Assembly (NCBI RefSeq): GCF_018135625.1
Contig: NZ_CP073078.1
Coordinates: 5,240,501-5,304,500 of the forward strand
Direction: 5' to 3'
Length of the DNA stretch: 64,000 nucleotides
From: Phenylobacterium montanum
GTDB taxonomy: Bacteria > Pseudomonadota > Alphaproteobacteria > Caulobacterales > Caulobacteraceae
Made by a program: the position numbers and the translations under genes. The notes beneath the pieces were generated by a model. That model ran no database searches. It had not been told where the DNA came from and saw only the letters and a list, made by a program, of their open reading frames with translations. This document shows positions 36,809 to 48,684 of this stretch, one piece after another (position 1 is the first letter of the stretch; each line of letters begins with the position of its first letter).

Positions 36809-39004
36809 ATGCCCCAGCTTCTGCTTGAACTCCTGTCCGAGGAAATCCCTGCGCGCATGCAGGCCCAGGCCGCGCGCGACCTGGAGCGCATGGCGCGCGA
36901 CAGGCTGGCCGAGGCCGGCTTCATTCCCGAGGCCTTGACCGCCTTCGCCGGGCCGCGGCGCCTGACCCTAGTCGCCCAGGGCCTACCGACCGCGCAGGCC
37001 GACCGCAGCGAGGAGCGCAAGGGCCCGCGGGTCGGGGCGCCGGACGCGGCGGTCGACGGCTTCCTGCGCTCGACCGGCCTGACCCGCGAGCAGCTGGTCG
37101 AGCGGGACGGGGTCTGGTTCGCGACCCTCTCACGCCAGGGCCGGCCGACGGCCGACATCATCGCCGAGATGGTCGAGGCCATCGTGCGCAACTTCCCCTG
37201 GCCCAAGTCGATGAAGTGGGGGACCTCGGCCCTGCGCTGGGTGCGCCCGCTGCGCCGGATCCTCTGCGTGTTCGACGGCGAGGTGGTGCCGTTCGCCATC
37301 GAGGGGATCGAGAGCGGCGACCTGACCGAGGGCCACCGCTTCATGGGCGACGGCAAGCCGTTCCGCGCCCGCCATTTCGACGACTACGCCGCGGGGCTGG
37401 CGGCCCATTTCGTGGTGCTGGACCCGGCCGAGCGCAAGGCGCGGATCACCCAGGGCGCCAAGACCCTGTGCTTCGCCAGGGGCCTGGAGCTGGTCGAGGA
37501 CGAGGGCCTCTTGGACGAGGTCTGCGGCCTGGCCGAATGGCCGACCCCGATCCTGGGCGACATGGACCCGGCGTTCCTGGACCTGCCGCCCGAGGTGATC
37601 CGCACCTCGATGCGCACCCACCAGAAGTATTTCGCCGTGCGCCGGCCGGGCGAGGCGGGCTTGGCTCCGCACTTCCTGGCGGTGGCCAATATCGAGGCGA
37701 CCGACGGCGGCGCAGCCATCGCCAAGGGCAACGCCCGGGTGCTGTCCGCCCGCCTGAACGACGCCCGCTTCTTCTGGGACGAGGACCGCAAGGTTCCGCT
37801 GGAGAGCCGGCTGGAGAAGCTCAAAGGCGTCACCTTCCACGCCAAGCTCGGGACCATGTACGAGCGGGTGGAGCGGGTCGAGGCCCTGGCGCGCGAGATC
37901 GCGCCCCTGGTCGGCGCCGATCCGGCGGTCGCCGCCAAGGCGGCGCGCCTGGCCAAGGCGGACCTGGGCACCGGCATGGTCGGGGAGTTCCCCGAACTGC
38001 AAGGGGTGATCGGGCGCTACTATGCGGCGGGCGAGGGCATGGACCCGGTGATCGCTGACGCCATTCGGGATCACTACAAGCCCCAGGGGCCGGGCGATGC
38101 CGTGCCGAGCGATGCGGTTGGCGCGACGGTCGCTCTGGCAGATAAGCTCGACACGCTTATCGCTTTTTTTGCAATCGGAGAGAAGCCAACGGGGTCGAGA
38201 GATCCGTTTGCTCTTAGACGCGCCGCGCTTGGCGTGATCCGAGTCGCGCTGGAAAAGGACGTGCGCATCGACCTATCCCGAATGGTCGCGCTCACACTCG
38301 CAAGTTTGTTCGCTGACCAAAAGCTCGGCTCGCTTGAACGAGTCGAGAATTTAGCCTCTCAGATTGGTGAGGCCGGCTACGAGAAGGCTGCAGAATTGGC
38401 CTTCTTCAGCATCATTAGTGCCTATTCGCCGGAAGGCGTTCAGCAAATGGGCGCTGAGCGGTGGCCTGAGGTTGAGAAGGCTAGGGCCGATCTTCACGCT
38501 TTCTTCGCCGACCGCCTGAAGGTTTCCCTCCGCGACCAAGGCAAGCGCCACGACCTCGTCGACGCTGTCTTCGCCCTTGGCGACGACGACATCGTGCGCA
38601 TCGTCGCGCGCGTCGAGGCCCTCGACGGCTTCCTGACCACCGAAGACGGCAAGAACCTCCTGGCTGGCTACAAGCGCGCCACCAATATCCTCAAGGCCGA
38701 GGAGAAGAAGGAACCGCTGCCGACCGGCGCGGCCGAGCGCCTCGCTGGCGCGCCGGCGGAAGAGGCGGCGCTGATCGACGCCCTGGCCGCGGCCGAGCCC
38801 GAGGTTGGCGCCGCACTTGCGAAGGAAGATTTCGCCGGGGCCATGCGCGCCTTGGCGGGACTGAGGGCGCCGGTTGACGCCTTCTTTGAAAAGGTCTTGG
38901 TGAACGACCCTGATGTTGCAACGCGGCATAACCGGCTGCGTTTGTTGACGCAGGTGCGAGATGCGATGGGTCGGGTCGCCGACTTCTCGCTGGTTTCCGG
39001 GTGA
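36809..39004 (+). CDS. glyS: Glycine-tRNA ligase, beta subunit
   Basis: The 731-residue product has the normal GlyS layout: N-terminal LLELLSEEIPARMQ, the RSSMRTHQKYF-like segment (residues about 267-276), the LADKLDTLIAFFAIGEKPTG motif near residue 446, and a C-terminal anticodon-binding DALR domain. It binds tRNA in the GlyQS tetramer. The reading frame is intact, but codon use changes sharply from about 38090 to 38500: AGA, TTA, CTA, GCA and AGT codons and seven T in a row at 38164-38170, unlike the flanks. This suggests replacement of part of the gene by recombination. Confidence 0.95.
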   Translation: MPQLLLELLSEEIPARMQAQAARDLERMARDRLAEAGFIPEALTAFAGPRRLTLVAQGLPTAQADRSEERKGPRVGAPDAAVDGFLRSTGLTREQLVERDGVWFATLSRQGRPTADIIAEMVEAIVRNFPWPKSMKWGTSALRWVRPLRRILCVFDGEVVPFAIEGIESGDLTEGHRFMGDGKPFRARHFDDYAAGLAAHFVVLDPAERKARITQGAKTLCFARGLELVEDEGLLDEVCGLAEWPTPILGDMDPAFLDLPPEVIRTSMRTHQKYFAVRRPGEAGLAPHFLAVANIEATDGGAAIAKGNARVLSARLNDARFFWDEDRKVPLESRLEKLKGVTFHAKLGTMYERVERVEALAREIAPLVGADPAVAAKAARLAKADLGTGMVGEFPELQGVIGRYYAAGEGMDPVIADAIRDHYKPQGPGDAVPSDAVGATVALADKLDTLIAFFAIGEKPTGSRDPFALRRAALGVIRVALEKDVRIDLSRMVALTLASLFADQKLGSLERVENLASQIGEAGYEKAAELAFFSIISAYSPEGVQQMGAERWPEVEKARADLHAFFADRLKVSLRDQGKRHDLVDAVFALGDDDIVRIVARVEALDGFLTTEDGKNLLAGYKRATNILKAEEKKEPLPTGAAERLAGAPAEEAALIDALAAAEPEVGAALAKEDFAGAMRALAGLRAPVDAFFEKVLVNDPDVATRHNRLRLLTQVRDAMGRVADFSLVSG

Positions 39005-39016
39005 GGGGGATTTCGT

Positions 39017-41704
<2,688 letters not shown>

Positions 41705-41734
41705 CGCAAGACCCAGGGTTCCAGATGCGCTAAA

Positions 41735-41759
41735 TCCCCGGCCATCAACTGGTCGGGGA
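41735..41759. other. Hairpin between ppdK and the DUF4337 gene
   Basis: TCCCCG (41735-41740) pairs with CGGGGA (41754-41759), extended inside by CCA/TGG. There is no T-tract. It ends nine bases before the next ATG, so it may terminate or process the ppdK transcript or shape the leader of the downstream gene. Confidence 0.45.
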
Positions 41760-41768
41760 CGATTCGCC

Positions 41769-42332
41769 ATGTCTGATGTGCCCTTGGACGCACACGAACA
41801 CGCCGAGCATGCGGAGCACGCCGCGCATTCCGGCGACAGCTTCACTCAACGGGTGTCGATCACCATCGCCGTGCTGGCGGTGCTGGCGGCCGTCTCAGGC
41901 AGCCTGGAGGCCTATGAAAGCGGCAGCGCCATCATCTCGGCCAACGAGTCGGTCCTGCACCAGGACAAGGCCACCGACCAGTGGAACCTCTACGAGGCCA
42001 AGAGCCTGAAGAAGAACCTCTATGTCCTGGCGGCCGACAATGGCGGGCCCAAGGCCGACGCCTACAAGGCCAAGGCCAAGGATGAGGGCAAGGGACAGGA
42101 CGAGGCCCAGGCCAAGGCCAAGGAGCTGGAGGCCGAGAGCGACGGCGACCGCGCCAGGTCAGGCCAGCATGAGCACCATCACCACTGGCTGAGCGTCGCC
42201 GCAACGCTGCTGGAAATGGGCATCGCCATCTCGACCATCGCCATCATCACCAAGAAGCGCTGGCCCTGGATGGCGGCCGTGGGCCTGGGCCTCGCCGGCT
42301 CGGTGGTGGCGGCGGCGGGGTACCTGCTTTGA
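41769..42332 (+). CDS. DUF4337 membrane protein
   Basis: The 187-residue product has a His/Glu-rich N-terminus (HEHAEHAEHAAHSGD), one membrane segment (about residues 28-48), a soluble Lys/Ala-rich helical middle, a HEHHHH cluster near residue 136 and two membrane segments at the C-terminus. This matches the DUF4337 family, function unknown. The His clusters could bind metal; that is speculation. Confidence 0.75.
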   Translation: MSDVPLDAHEHAEHAEHAAHSGDSFTQRVSITIAVLAVLAAVSGSLEAYESGSAIISANESVLHQDKATDQWNLYEAKSLKKNLYVLAADNGGPKADAYKAKAKDEGKGQDEAQAKAKELEAESDGDRARSGQHEHHHHWLSVAATLLEMGIAISTIAIITKKRWPWMAAVGLGLAGSVVAAAGYLL

Positions 42333-42341
42333 GGCAGGCCC

Positions 42342-43457
42342 TTACCGTTTTCTGACGAACACCGTCCCGGCCGAATAGCCGGCGCCGAAGCTGCAGATCA
42401 GGCCGAGGTCGCCCGCCGCCAGGTCCTCTGAGCGGGTGTGGAAGGCGATGATCGAGCCGGCCGAGGAGGTGTTGGCGTAGTCGTCGAGGATGATCACGTT
42501 CTCCTCCGGCGTCGGGTCGCGGCCTAGCACCTTGCGGCCGATCATCTCGTTCATGTTGATATTGGCCTGGTGCAGCCACAGCCGCTTCAGGTCCGGCGTG
42601 GCGAGGCCCAGATCGGCGGCGTGCTCGACGATCATCTCCGAGACCATCGGCACCACCTCGCGGAACACCTTGCGGCCCTCCTGCACGAACAGCTTGTCGG
42701 CCTTGCCGACCCCTTCCGGCGCGCAGCGATTGAGGAAGCCGAAGTTGTTGCGGATATTGTTGGAGAACTGGGTCTTGAGCCGCGCGCCCAGGATGTCCCA
42801 GCCGCCGGCCGCGTCCTCGGCGCGCTCGACGATCACGGCTGTGGCCACGTCGCCGAAGATGAAGTGGCTGTCGCGGTCGCGGAAATTCAGGTGGCCCGAG
42901 CAGATCTCCGGATTGACCATCAGGACCGCCCGCGCCGAGCCGGAGGCAATGAAGTCGGCGGCGGTCTTGATGCCGAAAGTGGCCGACGAGCAGGCGACGT
43001 TCATGTCGAAGCCGAAGCCGCCGATGCCGAGCGCGTTCTGGATCTCGACCGCCATGGCCGGATAGGCGCGCTGCATGTTGGAGGCGGCGCACAGCACCGC
43101 GTCGATCTGGTCCACCGGCTTGCCCCAGCGCTCGATCGCCTGGCGGGCGGCGGCCACGGCCATCTCGGCCAGGATCGACAGCTCCTCATTGGAGCGCTCG
43201 GGGATGTCGGGGCGCATCACCTCGGGATCGAGGATGCCGTCCTTGTTCATCACGAAGCGTGAGCGGATGCCGGAGGCCTTGGTGATGAACTCCGGCGAGG
43301 AGGGCTGCAGGGCGGTCGCTTCGCCGGCGGCGATCGCCTCGGCGTTGGCGGCGTTGAACCGCTCGACATAGGTGTTGAAGGCTTCGACCAGCTCTTCGTT
43401 GGAAATGGCGTTCGGCGGGGTGAAGAGCCCCGTCGCCGCGATCACGGCTTGATGCAC
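42342..43457 (-). CDS. Beta-ketoacyl-ACP synthase III family protein
   Basis: The 371-residue thiolase-fold enzyme has the full KAS III triad: Cys156 in NVACSSATFG, His295 in WLHQANINMN and Asn328 in DDYANTSSAGS. It condenses an acyl-CoA with malonyl-ACP to start fatty-acid (or related) synthesis. It is longer than typical FabH (about 320) through an N-terminal insert at residues 30-60, which suggests a FabY/long FabH-like variant rather than the main housekeeping FabH. No plsX-acpP neighbours are present. Confidence 0.88.
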   Translation of the reverse strand: MHQAVIAATGLFTPPNAISNEELVEAFNTYVERFNAANAEAIAAGEATALQPSSPEFITKASGIRSRFVMNKDGILDPEVMRPDIPERSNEELSILAEMAVAAARQAIERWGKPVDQIDAVLCAASNMQRAYPAMAVEIQNALGIGGFGFDMNVACSSATFGIKTAADFIASGSARAVLMVNPEICSGHLNFRDRDSHFIFGDVATAVIVERAEDAAGGWDILGARLKTQFSNNIRNNFGFLNRCAPEGVGKADKLFVQEGRKVFREVVPMVSEMIVEHAADLGLATPDLKRLWLHQANINMNEMIGRKVLGRDPTPEENVIILDDYANTSSAGSIIAFHTRSEDLAAGDLGLICSFGAGYSAGTVFVRKR

Positions 43458-43748
43458 GAGTCTTGTGTCTCCGACGGCCGCCGCGTCGCGGTCCGGCCCA
43501 ATGATCCGATCTCAGCCCAGAATCCGGCTTCGGGTCAAACCTTTAGCGCAGTCTGGGGCGCAGCGACCGCGCTGTCTCTTCGGCATCACGCGTCTGTGAC
43601 GCAACCGCAACGCTGCCCGCATTGCCGACACACTCCGCCTTGAACAGGCCCCCTCGTGACCCTGATGCGGCCTCCTCAGCAGTGGAGGTTGGCGGGGCTG
43701 GTAGGGGCGAAAGCTGTCTCTCGTCATGTTTTTGAGTGGAGTACCCCA
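43458..43748. promoter_or_regulatory. Divergent intergenic region between the KAS III gene and the outer-membrane protein gene
   Basis: About 291 bases with no convincing gene. It should carry both divergent promoters. I see no clear operator. Confidence 0.35.
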
Positions 43749-44303
43749 ATGAAGACCCTTTTTCTCGCCACTGTCGGCGCCGCCGCCGCGTTGGTCTCAG
43801 CCCCCGCCCTGGCCCAGGAGGCCGTTTCGTTCGCGCCTGTCACCACCTATGGCACGCTCGGCTACAGCAATCTTTCAGACAACGGCGTCAATCTCGACGC
43901 CCTGCAGGCCAGGCTCGGCGCCCGCTTCGGCCACTATCTCGGGGTCGAGGGCGAGGCCAGCGGCGGCTTTGACGGCGACCATGTGAACCTGGCCGGCGAC
44001 GCGGGCAGCGCGCGCCTGCGCAACCAGTTCGCCGGCTATGCGGTGGGCTATATTCCGCTCTCTCCCAACGCCGACCTCTTCGCCCGGGTGGGCTACGGAC
44101 AGGCGAGCTTCAAGCTCAGCGACTACACCCTCGGCCAGAGCTTCAACGCCAACCGCGACAGCGTGAACTACGGCGCCGGCGGGCAGTATTTCTTCGGCGG
44201 CGGCCCGAACGGCGTTCGCCTGGACTATACCCGCTACGACTATACCCAGCACGACGCGGGCGCGAACAACGTCTGGTCGGTCGCCTACGTGCGGAAATTC
44301 TAA
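43749..44303 (+). CDS. Outer-membrane beta-barrel protein
   Basis: The 184-residue product has a signal peptide (residues 1-22, ALA cleavage), alternating amphipathic strands (TYGTLGYSNL, YLGVEGEASGGF, FAGYAVGYIPL, LFARVGYGQASFKL) and a final WSVAYVRKF ending in Phe, the export signal of small eight-stranded barrels. It is of the Opa/OmpA-barrel porin-like group. Function unknown. ATG at 43749; the longer upstream frame lacks support. Confidence 0.82.
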   Translation: MKTLFLATVGAAAALVSAPALAQEAVSFAPVTTYGTLGYSNLSDNGVNLDALQARLGARFGHYLGVEGEASGGFDGDHVNLAGDAGSARLRNQFAGYAVGYIPLSPNADLFARVGYGQASFKLSDYTLGQSFNANRDSVNYGAGGQYFFGGGPNGVRLDYTRYDYTQHDAGANNVWSVAYVRKF

Positions 44304-44332
44304 AACCCCACCAAGCAGGTAGAACTGCGACA

Positions 44333-44362
44333 AGGCGCGCTCCTGAGGGGCGCGCCTTTTTT
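44333..44362 (+). terminator. Rho-independent terminator after the outer-membrane protein gene
   Basis: Arms AGGCGCGC (44333-44340) and GCGCGCCT (44350-44357) with a nine-base loop, followed by T at 44357-44362. Confidence 0.85.
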
Positions 44363-44412
44363 GTTGACGGGTGCGTCAGCCTTGGCCGAGAACCTGGGGC
44401 TCGGGAGCGAAA

Positions 44413-44814
44413 ATGTCCTCAGGGTTTCTGGTGCAATCCGCGGCCTCGCTGGTCGCGGTGATGATGCTGATAGGGCTGGCGGCCTGGGCCAAGATCGGGC
44501 GGCCGTGCCCACCGCTGGACGAGAGCCGGGCCCGCTCGCTGATGGCGGAGGAGTTCCCTGACGACAGGCCAGCGTCGATCTGGATATCCGCCGATGGGCG
44601 GGGGGCGATCGGCCGGGCCGGGGACAAGGCCTTGGTCCTGTTTCGCGTCGGCGATGCCTATGTGGCCCGGACGGCGCCCTGGAGCGGTCTCGGGGCCGCC
44701 TTGCGCCAGGGCGATGGGGTGCGGCTGAAGTTCGGCGAAATCGGCGCGCCGGCGGCGCGGTTCAAGCTCGAGGCTAGCGCGGCGTGGCCCCCGGCTCTCG
44801 GAGAGGCGGCATGA
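44413..44814 (+). CDS. Membrane-anchored hypothetical protein (133 residues)
   Basis: An N-terminal membrane helix (residues about 5-25) is followed by a small soluble domain with DRPASIWISADGRGAIGRAGD and an ending rich in Ala. No family recognised. The ATG at 44413 has GGGAG seven bases upstream and the stop overlaps the next start (ATGA), so it is translationally coupled to the sterol-desaturase-family gene and may work with it at the membrane. Confidence 0.65.
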   Translation: MSSGFLVQSAASLVAVMMLIGLAAWAKIGRPCPPLDESRARSLMAEEFPDDRPASIWISADGRGAIGRAGDKALVLFRVGDAYVARTAPWSGLGAALRQGDGVRLKFGEIGAPAARFKLEASAAWPPALGEAA

Positions 44815-45725
44815 AATTCGATCCGGTCACCCTGGCCACCCCGTTCTTCATCCTGACCATCATCCTCGAGATCGTGCTTGCCCGACTCGGAAAGGCCAAG
44901 GCCGAGTACGAAGCCCGCGACACCGCCGTCTCCCTGGCCATGGGCTTCGGCAGCACCATCGCCGGGGTGCTCCTGGGGGGCGGGGCGGCGGCTTCGACGG
45001 TCTGGGCCTATCAGCACCGGCTTTTCACCATCCCGACGACCGCGATCTGGGCTTGGGTGGCGATCTTCTTCCTGGAAGACCTGACCTACTACTGGTTCCA
45101 CCGGCTGAGCCACGAGCGGCGGATCTGGTGGGCGGCGCACGTCAACCATCACTCCTCGCAGCACTACAATCTCTCGACAGCGCTCAGACAAACCTGGACG
45201 GGCCAGATCGCTGGGACCTGGGTGCTATGGCTGGGACTGGCCTTTCTGGGTTTTCCGCCGGCCATGATCGCCGTGGAGAAGGGGATCAGCCTGGTCTATC
45301 AATACTGGATCCACACCGAGGCGATCCGCAGGCTGCCGGCGCCCTTCGAGGCGGTGCTCAACACCCCCTCGCACCACCGGGTGCATCACGCGCGCAACCC
45401 GCGCTACCTCGACAAGAACTATGCCGGCATCCTGATCATCTGGGACCGGCTGTTCGGCACCTTCGAGCCGGAGCGCGACGAGGAGCCGTGCCGCTATGGC
45501 ATCGTCAAGAATCTCGGCGACTTCAACCTGTTGCGCGTCGCCTTCCACGAGTGGGTCGGCATCGGCCAGGATCTTTTGCGAGCCCGCTCGCTGAAGGACG
45601 CCGCCGGCTATGTGTTCGGCCCGCCGGGCTGGACCCCAGACGGCTCGCGCGAGACCTCGGCCGAGATCAAGAGCAGGTGGCGGGCGCGCATCGAAGCCGC
45701 CCCGGTCCAGTCTCCGGCGGAATAG
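44811..45725 (+). CDS. Sterol desaturase / fatty acid hydroxylase family protein
   Basis: The 304-residue membrane enzyme has the three His boxes of the integral-membrane di-iron family: HRLSH (about residue 100), HVNHH (about 115) and HHRVHH (about 193), plus four or more hydrophobic segments. Members desaturate or hydroxylate lipids, sterols or carotenoids. No sterol or hopanoid genes are near, so the lipid substrate is open. The start overlaps the upstream gene. Confidence 0.88.
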   Translation: MKFDPVTLATPFFILTIILEIVLARLGKAKAEYEARDTAVSLAMGFGSTIAGVLLGGGAAASTVWAYQHRLFTIPTTAIWAWVAIFFLEDLTYYWFHRLSHERRIWWAAHVNHHSSQHYNLSTALRQTWTGQIAGTWVLWLGLAFLGFPPAMIAVEKGISLVYQYWIHTEAIRRLPAPFEAVLNTPSHHRVHHARNPRYLDKNYAGILIIWDRLFGTFEPERDEEPCRYGIVKNLGDFNLLRVAFHEWVGIGQDLLRARSLKDAAGYVFGPPGWTPDGSRETSAEIKSRWRARIEAAPVQSPAE

Positions 45726-45728
45726 GCC

Positions 45729-46706
45729 TCAGCCCTCGCGCAGCAAAGGCAGGGCCAGGCCCGGGGCGCGGCCGGCTCGCGCCAGCTCGCGGCGGAAGCG
45801 GAACAGCTCGGCAGGGCGGCCGCCGGTCTCGGTATGCTGGCGGCCGAGGCCCTCCACCAGGTCCGCGCGCTCCAGCACGCGGCGGAAGTTCTGCTTGTGC
45901 AGGGCGACGCCGGCTATGGCTTCGACGGTCCGCTGCAGCTGCGACAGGGTGAATTCCGGCGGGGTCAGCTCGAACGCCACCGGCCGGTATTTCAGCTTGC
46001 CGCGCAGGCGGCCGAGGCCGGTGGCCAGGATGCGGCGGTGGTCGGACAGCATGGGCTGTCCCAGGCTGGCGGCGAACTCGGCCGGTTCGGCGCCCGGGCC
46101 GCCGCGCTCGCGCTCGCGGTCGCGGGCGGCTTCGGGGGCCAGACCTGCCTCGTAGAGCAGCTCATAGCGTTCCAGTACCCGCTCCTCGTTCCAGGGCGCG
46201 CCGTCGAGGGCGAACAACAGGCGTGCGCGGGCCAGGCGTTGCTCATCGACGGCCCAGCGGCGCAATGCAGGGGCGATCGCCTCGTCGATCAGCTCGGGCC
46301 GGCCCGCGCGCCAGTCCTCCCAGGGGAAAAACCGGCTCATCGGCGCCCAGACCGTGTCCGGCCCCAAGGCCTGGTCCGATTGCGGTGTCAGGGCCAGGTA
46401 GCCGACCGAGATCACCCGCGCGCCGCCAGCCCCGACCTCCGCGCGCGGCGCGTCGCGACCCTTGTCGCCGAAGGTGTAGAGCTGCTCGACATAGCCGAGC
46501 TCGAAGCGCGTCTGCTCGGTCACAAAGGCGCGCAGGGCCAGCTCGAAGGTGCGATGGCCGTCGGGGTCGAACGGGCCGAAGGGCAGGCCGGCGAGGGCGG
46601 AGGTCTCCCGGGTGCGCGAATCGTGCGGGCGCACGGTCAGCACCACCGCTTCGTTCCTGCGGATGGCCACCACCACCGCCGACAGCCCGATGACGATCGC
46701 CGTCAT
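45729..46706 (-). CDS. NrtR-like Nudix-domain transcriptional regulator
   Basis: The 325-residue protein has a Nudix-like N-terminal domain (residues about 5-150) and a C-terminal winged-helix region (about 240-305, FTLSQLQRTVEAIAGVALHKQNFRR), the layout of NrtR regulators of NAD metabolism. The Nudix box at residues 44-71 is degenerate: the catalytic REUXEE core reads RAFVTEQ, so the domain probably binds rather than hydrolyses a ligand such as ADP-ribose. The HD gene precedes it by four bases. No nad genes are adjacent, so the regulon is unclear. Confidence 0.68.
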   Translation of the reverse strand: MTAIVIGLSAVVVAIRRNEAVVLTVRPHDSRTRETSALAGLPFGPFDPDGHRTFELALRAFVTEQTRFELGYVEQLYTFGDKGRDAPRAEVGAGGARVISVGYLALTPQSDQALGPDTVWAPMSRFFPWEDWRAGRPELIDEAIAPALRRWAVDEQRLARARLLFALDGAPWNEERVLERYELLYEAGLAPEAARDRERERGGPGAEPAEFAASLGQPMLSDHRRILATGLGRLRGKLKYRPVAFELTPPEFTLSQLQRTVEAIAGVALHKQNFRRVLERADLVEGLGRQHTETGGRPAELFRFRRELARAGRAPGLALPLLREG

Positions 46707-46709
46707 CGG

Positions 46710-47360
46710 CTATTCCGTATCGAAGGCGGCCGGGGTCGCCTCGTAGCCCGACGCTTCGGACAGGATGTGGAAGCGGCGCACATAGTGCTCCTGGGCCTGG
46801 AACGGCGATTGCGGATCGAGGGTTATCAGATAGCCCTTTGGCGGGCGCCCGAAGAAATTCAGGGCCTCGTCATGGGTGAAGCCGGCGAGCTGCGTCGCTT
46901 CGAAAAAGGCGCACGCGCGGTCGGCCTGCTTGATCAGGGCCTTGATCTCTGTCGGGATCTTGGGCGGCAGGCCGAAGCGGATGTGGATCGCCGACTCCAA
47001 ACGATCTTCGAAGGCGCGATAGTTGAGGCCAAGCGCTGCTTTGAACGGCGAGATCATGTCCCCGATCACATATTCCGCCGCATCGTGCAGCAGGGCCGCC
47101 AGCCGCCAGCGCGGTTCCAGGCCCGGCTGGATGTGGGCGGCGATCTCCTCCACCACCAGCGAATGCTGGGCGACGGAAAAGCCGTGCTCGCCCGTGGTCT
47201 GGCCGTTCCAGCGCGCGACCCGGGCGAGGCCGTGGGCTATGTCCTCGATCTCGATGTCCAGCGGCGAGGGGTCGAGCAGGTCCAGCCGCCGGCCAGACAG
47301 CATCCGCTGCCAGGCTCTGGGCGCCATCTTGGCCTTGGATTGGCTTTGGCCTCTCGCCAC
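46710..47360 (-). CDS. HD-domain phosphohydrolase (YfbR-like)
   Basis: The 216-residue protein has an HD metal site: His in GEHGFSVAQHS (about residue 60), LLHDAAEYVIGD (His-Asp pair, about residue 90) and a later conserved Asp in IKQADRACAFFE. The order fits HD hydrolases of the YfbR/5'-nucleotidase type that act on deoxynucleotides or similar phosphates. First gene of a pair with the NrtR-like gene; divergent from the universal stress gene. Confidence 0.8.
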   Translation of the reverse strand: MARGQSQSKAKMAPRAWQRMLSGRRLDLLDPSPLDIEIEDIAHGLARVARWNGQTTGEHGFSVAQHSLVVEEIAAHIQPGLEPRWRLAALLHDAAEYVIGDMISPFKAALGLNYRAFEDRLESAIHIRFGLPPKIPTEIKALIKQADRACAFFEATQLAGFTHDEALNFFGRPPKGYLITLDPQSPFQAQEHYVRRFHILSEASGYEATPAAFDTE

Positions 47361-47451
47361 GGACGAATTCCTTTGCTGTAAATCAATTATGGGATGCCGC
47401 TAAGGAGCGTAAGAACCAATAGCGCCGTCGGCGCGACAAGGGAGCACCAGA

Positions 47452-48282
47452 ATGACCCATCAAGGCGTGAGTTGGGCTAGAATCATGGCGCCGGTCGCGG
47501 GCGGAGACGCCGACGCGGCGGTGCTGGCGGCGGCGGCCGCGATAGCGGCGCCGTTCGAAGCCGAATTGGCGGCGGTCTATGCGCCGGCCGATGTGGCCGA
47601 CCTGATGCCCTGGATGGGCGAGGGCTTCATGGGTGGGGTGCAGGTCGCCGCCGTGCAGAGCCTGAAGGACGCCGCCGCCGAGGGCGAGCGCGCGGCGCGG
47701 GCTACGCTTGAGGCGTGCAGCTACAAGCGCAAGAGTTTCGTCGCCCTGACCTCGCCTGTGTGGTCGGCCCTGTCGATGGAGGGGCGGCTGTCGGACCTGG
47801 TGGTGTTCGACGACAACGCCGCCCGCGGCAAGGGACCCCTGGCCGAGAGCTTCCAGCAGATCGTGGCCGACGAGCAGCGGCCGACCCTGGTGGCGCGGCC
47901 CGGCCTGAAGGCCGATGGGGTGATCGCCATCGCGTGGGACGGCGGCAAGGAGGCCAGCCGCGCTGCCCGCACGGCCCTGCCGCTGCTGCAGAAGGCTTCG
48001 CGGGTGGTGATCATCTCCGCGCCTGGGTCCTCCTCGCGCTATTTCGAGCCCAAGCGGCTGCAGACCTTCTACGCCGAACGCGGGGTGACGGCGGACATCC
48101 ACGGAGTCAGCGATACGGGCGATGCGGCCAGCCTGCTTTTGGCGGCGGCGAAGGCGGTTTCGGCCGACCTGCTGGTCTCGGGCGCCTTCGGCCACCCCCG
48201 ATTGCAGGAATTCATCTTTGGCGGGACCACGCGCTCCTTCCTAAATACGCCCGGGGCGCCATCTCTATTCCTGTCTCACTGA
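47452..48282 (+). CDS. Universal stress protein, tandem UspA-like
   Basis: The 276-residue product is a double UspA fold: an N-terminal half (IMAPVAGGDADAAVLAAAAA) that looks degenerate, and a C-terminal half with IAWDGGKEASRAARTALPLL and the nucleotide-binding type ending LLVSGAFGHPRLQEFIFGG then TTRSFL. Cytosolic stress protein; ligand unknown. An AAGGGAG site precedes the ATG. Confidence 0.82.
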   Translation: MTHQGVSWARIMAPVAGGDADAAVLAAAAAIAAPFEAELAAVYAPADVADLMPWMGEGFMGGVQVAAVQSLKDAAAEGERAARATLEACSYKRKSFVALTSPVWSALSMEGRLSDLVVFDDNAARGKGPLAESFQQIVADEQRPTLVARPGLKADGVIAIAWDGGKEASRAARTALPLLQKASRVVIISAPGSSSRYFEPKRLQTFYAERGVTADIHGVSDTGDAASLLLAAAKAVSADLLVSGAFGHPRLQEFIFGGTTRSFLNTPGAPSLFLSH

Positions 48283-48306
48283 ACTAGCCCGACAAGGAGA
48301 AAAATC

Positions 48307-48675
48307 ATGGGGCTTAGCCGCATCGTCATGCGCCTTGCGCGCAATCCAGGCACCGAGTTCGCCGATGGCGATGACCACCGGGGGTACGCCCTGGTGGCTC
48401 CCCTGACTCCGGACGGCAGGCTGGATGAACTGGCCTTCCGTGAGCATCGCAACGACTGCATCGCCCGCCGCTTTGCGCCGGACGAAGACCCTGTGGAAGG
48501 ACGGCTGGCCCGACGCGGCGAGCGCTGGTTCTTCGACTATGACGACAGCAGGGAGGTTGATGAGCCGGTCTATCGGCTGGGCGAGCACCGTTTTGCGGTC
48601 GGCGAATATGTCAGCATCACCGACGAGGACGGGCGGCTCCTGACCTACAAGGTCACCGAGGTGCAGCCAGTGTGA
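48307..48675 (+). CDS. Hypothetical protein (122 residues)
   Basis: A soluble acidic product with beta-rich segments (RGYALVAPLTPDG, EGRLARRGERWFFDYDD, EYVSITDEDGRLLTYKVTEVQ) and no signal peptide or recognised family. An ACAAGGAGA site precedes the ATG and it lies 24 bases after the universal stress gene, so the two are probably one transcript. Confidence 0.65.
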   Translation: MGLSRIVMRLARNPGTEFADGDDHRGYALVAPLTPDGRLDELAFREHRNDCIARRFAPDEDPVEGRLARRGERWFFDYDDSREVDEPVYRLGEHRFAVGEYVSITDEDGRLLTYKVTEVQPV

Positions 48676-48684
48676 TAGGGGCGC

